NCBI GenBank assembly: GCA_021204085.1
Contig: JAJPZY010000075.1
Span: 1 to 63,216 of the forward strand
Reading direction: 5' to 3'
Length of the DNA: 63,216 nt
Source: Clostridiales bacterium
Lineage (GTDB): Bacteria; Bacillota; Clostridia; Lachnospirales; Lachnospiraceae
The position numbers and the translations under genes are program-made. The notes below the pieces were generated by a model. That model was not told the origin of the DNA. It saw nothing but the letters and a program-made list of their open reading frames with translations, and ran no database searches. Of the stretch, positions 62,364 through 63,216 are shown in pieces. Every line of letters starts with the position of its first letter. Position 1 is the stretch's first letter.

Positions 62364-62702
62364 ATGAAAAAATTAGAAATTATTACCCGTCCGGAGAATC
62401 TTGACCCGGTGAAAAAAATTCTGGCGAAATATGAATATTCCGGTTTGTCTGTCTCCGCAATCATGGGATGCGGACATCAGCGTGGGATTGTCGAAGAGTT
62501 TGCGCAGTTGAATGAGAATATGAACCTGCTTCCGAAGATCAATATCATGTCTGTAATCTGGGATGAAGATCTCGAGGATATCATCGCGGATATTCAGGAG
62601 ACCATCAGTACGAATACGGTTGGCGACGGAAAAATTTTTGTGTCTACCGTGGATGATGTGATCCGGATCCGTAACAGGGAGCGCGGGGAAAAGATCTTGT
62701 GA
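62364..62702 (+). CDS. PII-family signal transduction protein without the uridylylation tyrosine
   Basis: A 112-residue PII (GlnB/GlnK) protein of full length: start MKKLEIITRPENLDPVKKIL, B-loop TVGDGKIFVSTVDDVIRIRN and C-terminal RERGEKIL. The T-loop (residues 37-56, GCGHQRGIVEEFAQLNEN) lacks the conserved Tyr51 and the LYRGAEY pattern, so covalent control by GlnD is excluded and the partner surface differs. PII proteins sense ATP/ADP and 2-oxoglutarate. It is encoded directly after the peptide-type ABC genes, not near amtB or glnA. GGAG precedes ATG 62364. Confidence 0.88.
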   Translation: MKKLEIITRPENLDPVKKILAKYEYSGLSVSAIMGCGHQRGIVEEFAQLNENMNLLPKINIMSVIWDEDLEDIIADIQETISTNTVGDGKIFVSTVDDVIRIRNRERGEKIL

Positions 62703-62722
62703 TACAGAGGGAGATATCGGCA

Positions 62723-63175
62723 ATGGAAATTTATATTCGCGAAAAAACGGCAGGAGCCCCCGACACAGGCAGAATACCTTTGACAATCTATGAGAATGAA
62801 TTCGTATCTGTCATCGGGGGAGTATATGAGATCACGTTTGAATCCGATAAAATCGCTTTCTATGATACCGGGAACCTGGTTTTGCGGGAATCTGTTGAAA
62901 AAAATGTGTCTCACGGAGAGACGGGCTCCTTTCTCTCAGGAGATCGAAAAATTATTCATAAACGTCATGTGGCAGAGATTATGAAACAGGTCAGACTGGA
63001 GGGAGTCGGTGTGAAGCGCCTGCGGGAGCTTTCGTCTTTTGAAATCTTTAAGACCGAAGTCGCGCATTTGCTAATGTCTGCACCGGAGGTCATTGTTTTT
63101 CAAAATCCGTTTAAAAATCTGGATCTGGATGAGCGGACGAGAATTGTTTATGAAATGGCAAAGTTGAGTGTGTGA
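62723..63175 (+). CDS. Degenerate ABC-ATPase-like protein, probably catalytically inactive
   Basis: About 150 residues, laid out like a shrunken ABC ATPase. LTIYENEFVSVIGG aligns with the strand before the P-loop, but the GxGKS/T itself is missing. LRESVEKNVSHG resembles the Q-loop-to-helix part. RLRELSSFEIFKTEVAHLL replaces the LSGGQ signature. VIVFQNPFKNLDLDER replaces the Walker B LLLDEPFxxLD, with Asp-Glu changed to Gln-Asn. ATP hydrolysis is therefore unlikely. It follows the PII gene without a gap; GTG 62699 overlaps the PII stop, while ATG 62723 has AGGGAG 9 nt upstream and is preferred. The reading ends 41 bp before the window edge. Confidence 0.72.
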   Translation: MEIYIREKTAGAPDTGRIPLTIYENEFVSVIGGVYEITFESDKIAFYDTGNLVLRESVEKNVSHGETGSFLSGDRKIIHKRHVAEIMKQVRLEGVGVKRLRELSSFEIFKTEVAHLLMSAPEVIVFQNPFKNLDLDERTRIVYEMAKLSV

Positions 63176-63216
63176 ATTTATTTCTGTAAATATATCAGAT
63201 CTTCTATGATAAGTTG

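Overview
The window looks like chromosomal DNA of an anaerobic gut-type Clostridia, most likely Lachnospiraceae. This is inferred from moderate GC, strong AGGAGG-type ribosome binding sites, many lipoproteins with short Ser/Thr/Glu-rich linkers, Asn-tRNA made by a non-discriminating AspRS plus GatCAB under a T-box, a two-subunit Fe-S serine dehydratase, a Csp-like subtilase and a LarC. No rRNA, tRNA, CRISPR array, phage or complete insertion sequence was seen.

Layout. 1-3.9 kb: NlpC/P60 cell-wall hydrolase, PLP aminotransferase, a repeat-rich intergenic stretch, a phosphopantetheinyl transferase. 3.9-8.0 kb: a minus-strand set (MttB-family methyltransferase, small membrane protein, sodium:solute symporter) divergent from a NiaR-type niacin repressor, with a NiaR-like palindrome just downstream of a near-perfect sigma-A promoter. 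8.2-12.6 kb: ABC ATPase plus a giant coiled-coil FtsX permease. 12.6-17.9 kb: a MITE-like repeat, ThrH, YoaK, ArgC, an AAA-ATPase/PD-(D/E)XK protein and a NUDIX hydrolase. 17.9-23.7 kb: T-box, AspRS, a GNAT-GatC fusion, GatA, GatB. 23.9-25.4 kb: thiE-thiD. 25.5-34.9 kb: an unusual ClpX overlapping a GH36 alpha-galactosidase, an S8 peptidase, LarC, an unknown protein, a transglutaminase-like lipoprotein. 35-39 kb: sulfotransferase, citrate synthase, MetY. 39.1-42.4 kb: a signalling island of HTH protein, HipA-like kinase, membrane-anchored Hanks kinase and a convergent HTH protein. 42.7-46.6 kb: a sugar ABC transporter. 46.7-54.7 kb: unknown protein, ProC, SGNH hydrolase, P-type ATPase, SdaAB/SdaAA, soluble flavoprotein. 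55-63.2 kb: a peptide-type ABC operon with a YtcJ-like amidohydrolase, a PII protein and a catalytically degenerate ABC-ATPase-like protein.

How the genes work together. The best understood block is the tRNA-dependent asparagine pathway (AspRS mischarges tRNA(Asn), GatCAB amidates it), which here has a GatC carrying an acetyltransferase domain. The three most promising new systems are: a niacin-responsive quaternary-amine demethylation module (candidate substrate N-methylnicotinate/trigonelline); the two-kinase island at 39-42 kb; and the PII plus dead ATPase pair at the end of the peptide/amide uptake operon. Functional proposals for these three are inference from gene content and motifs, not demonstrated.
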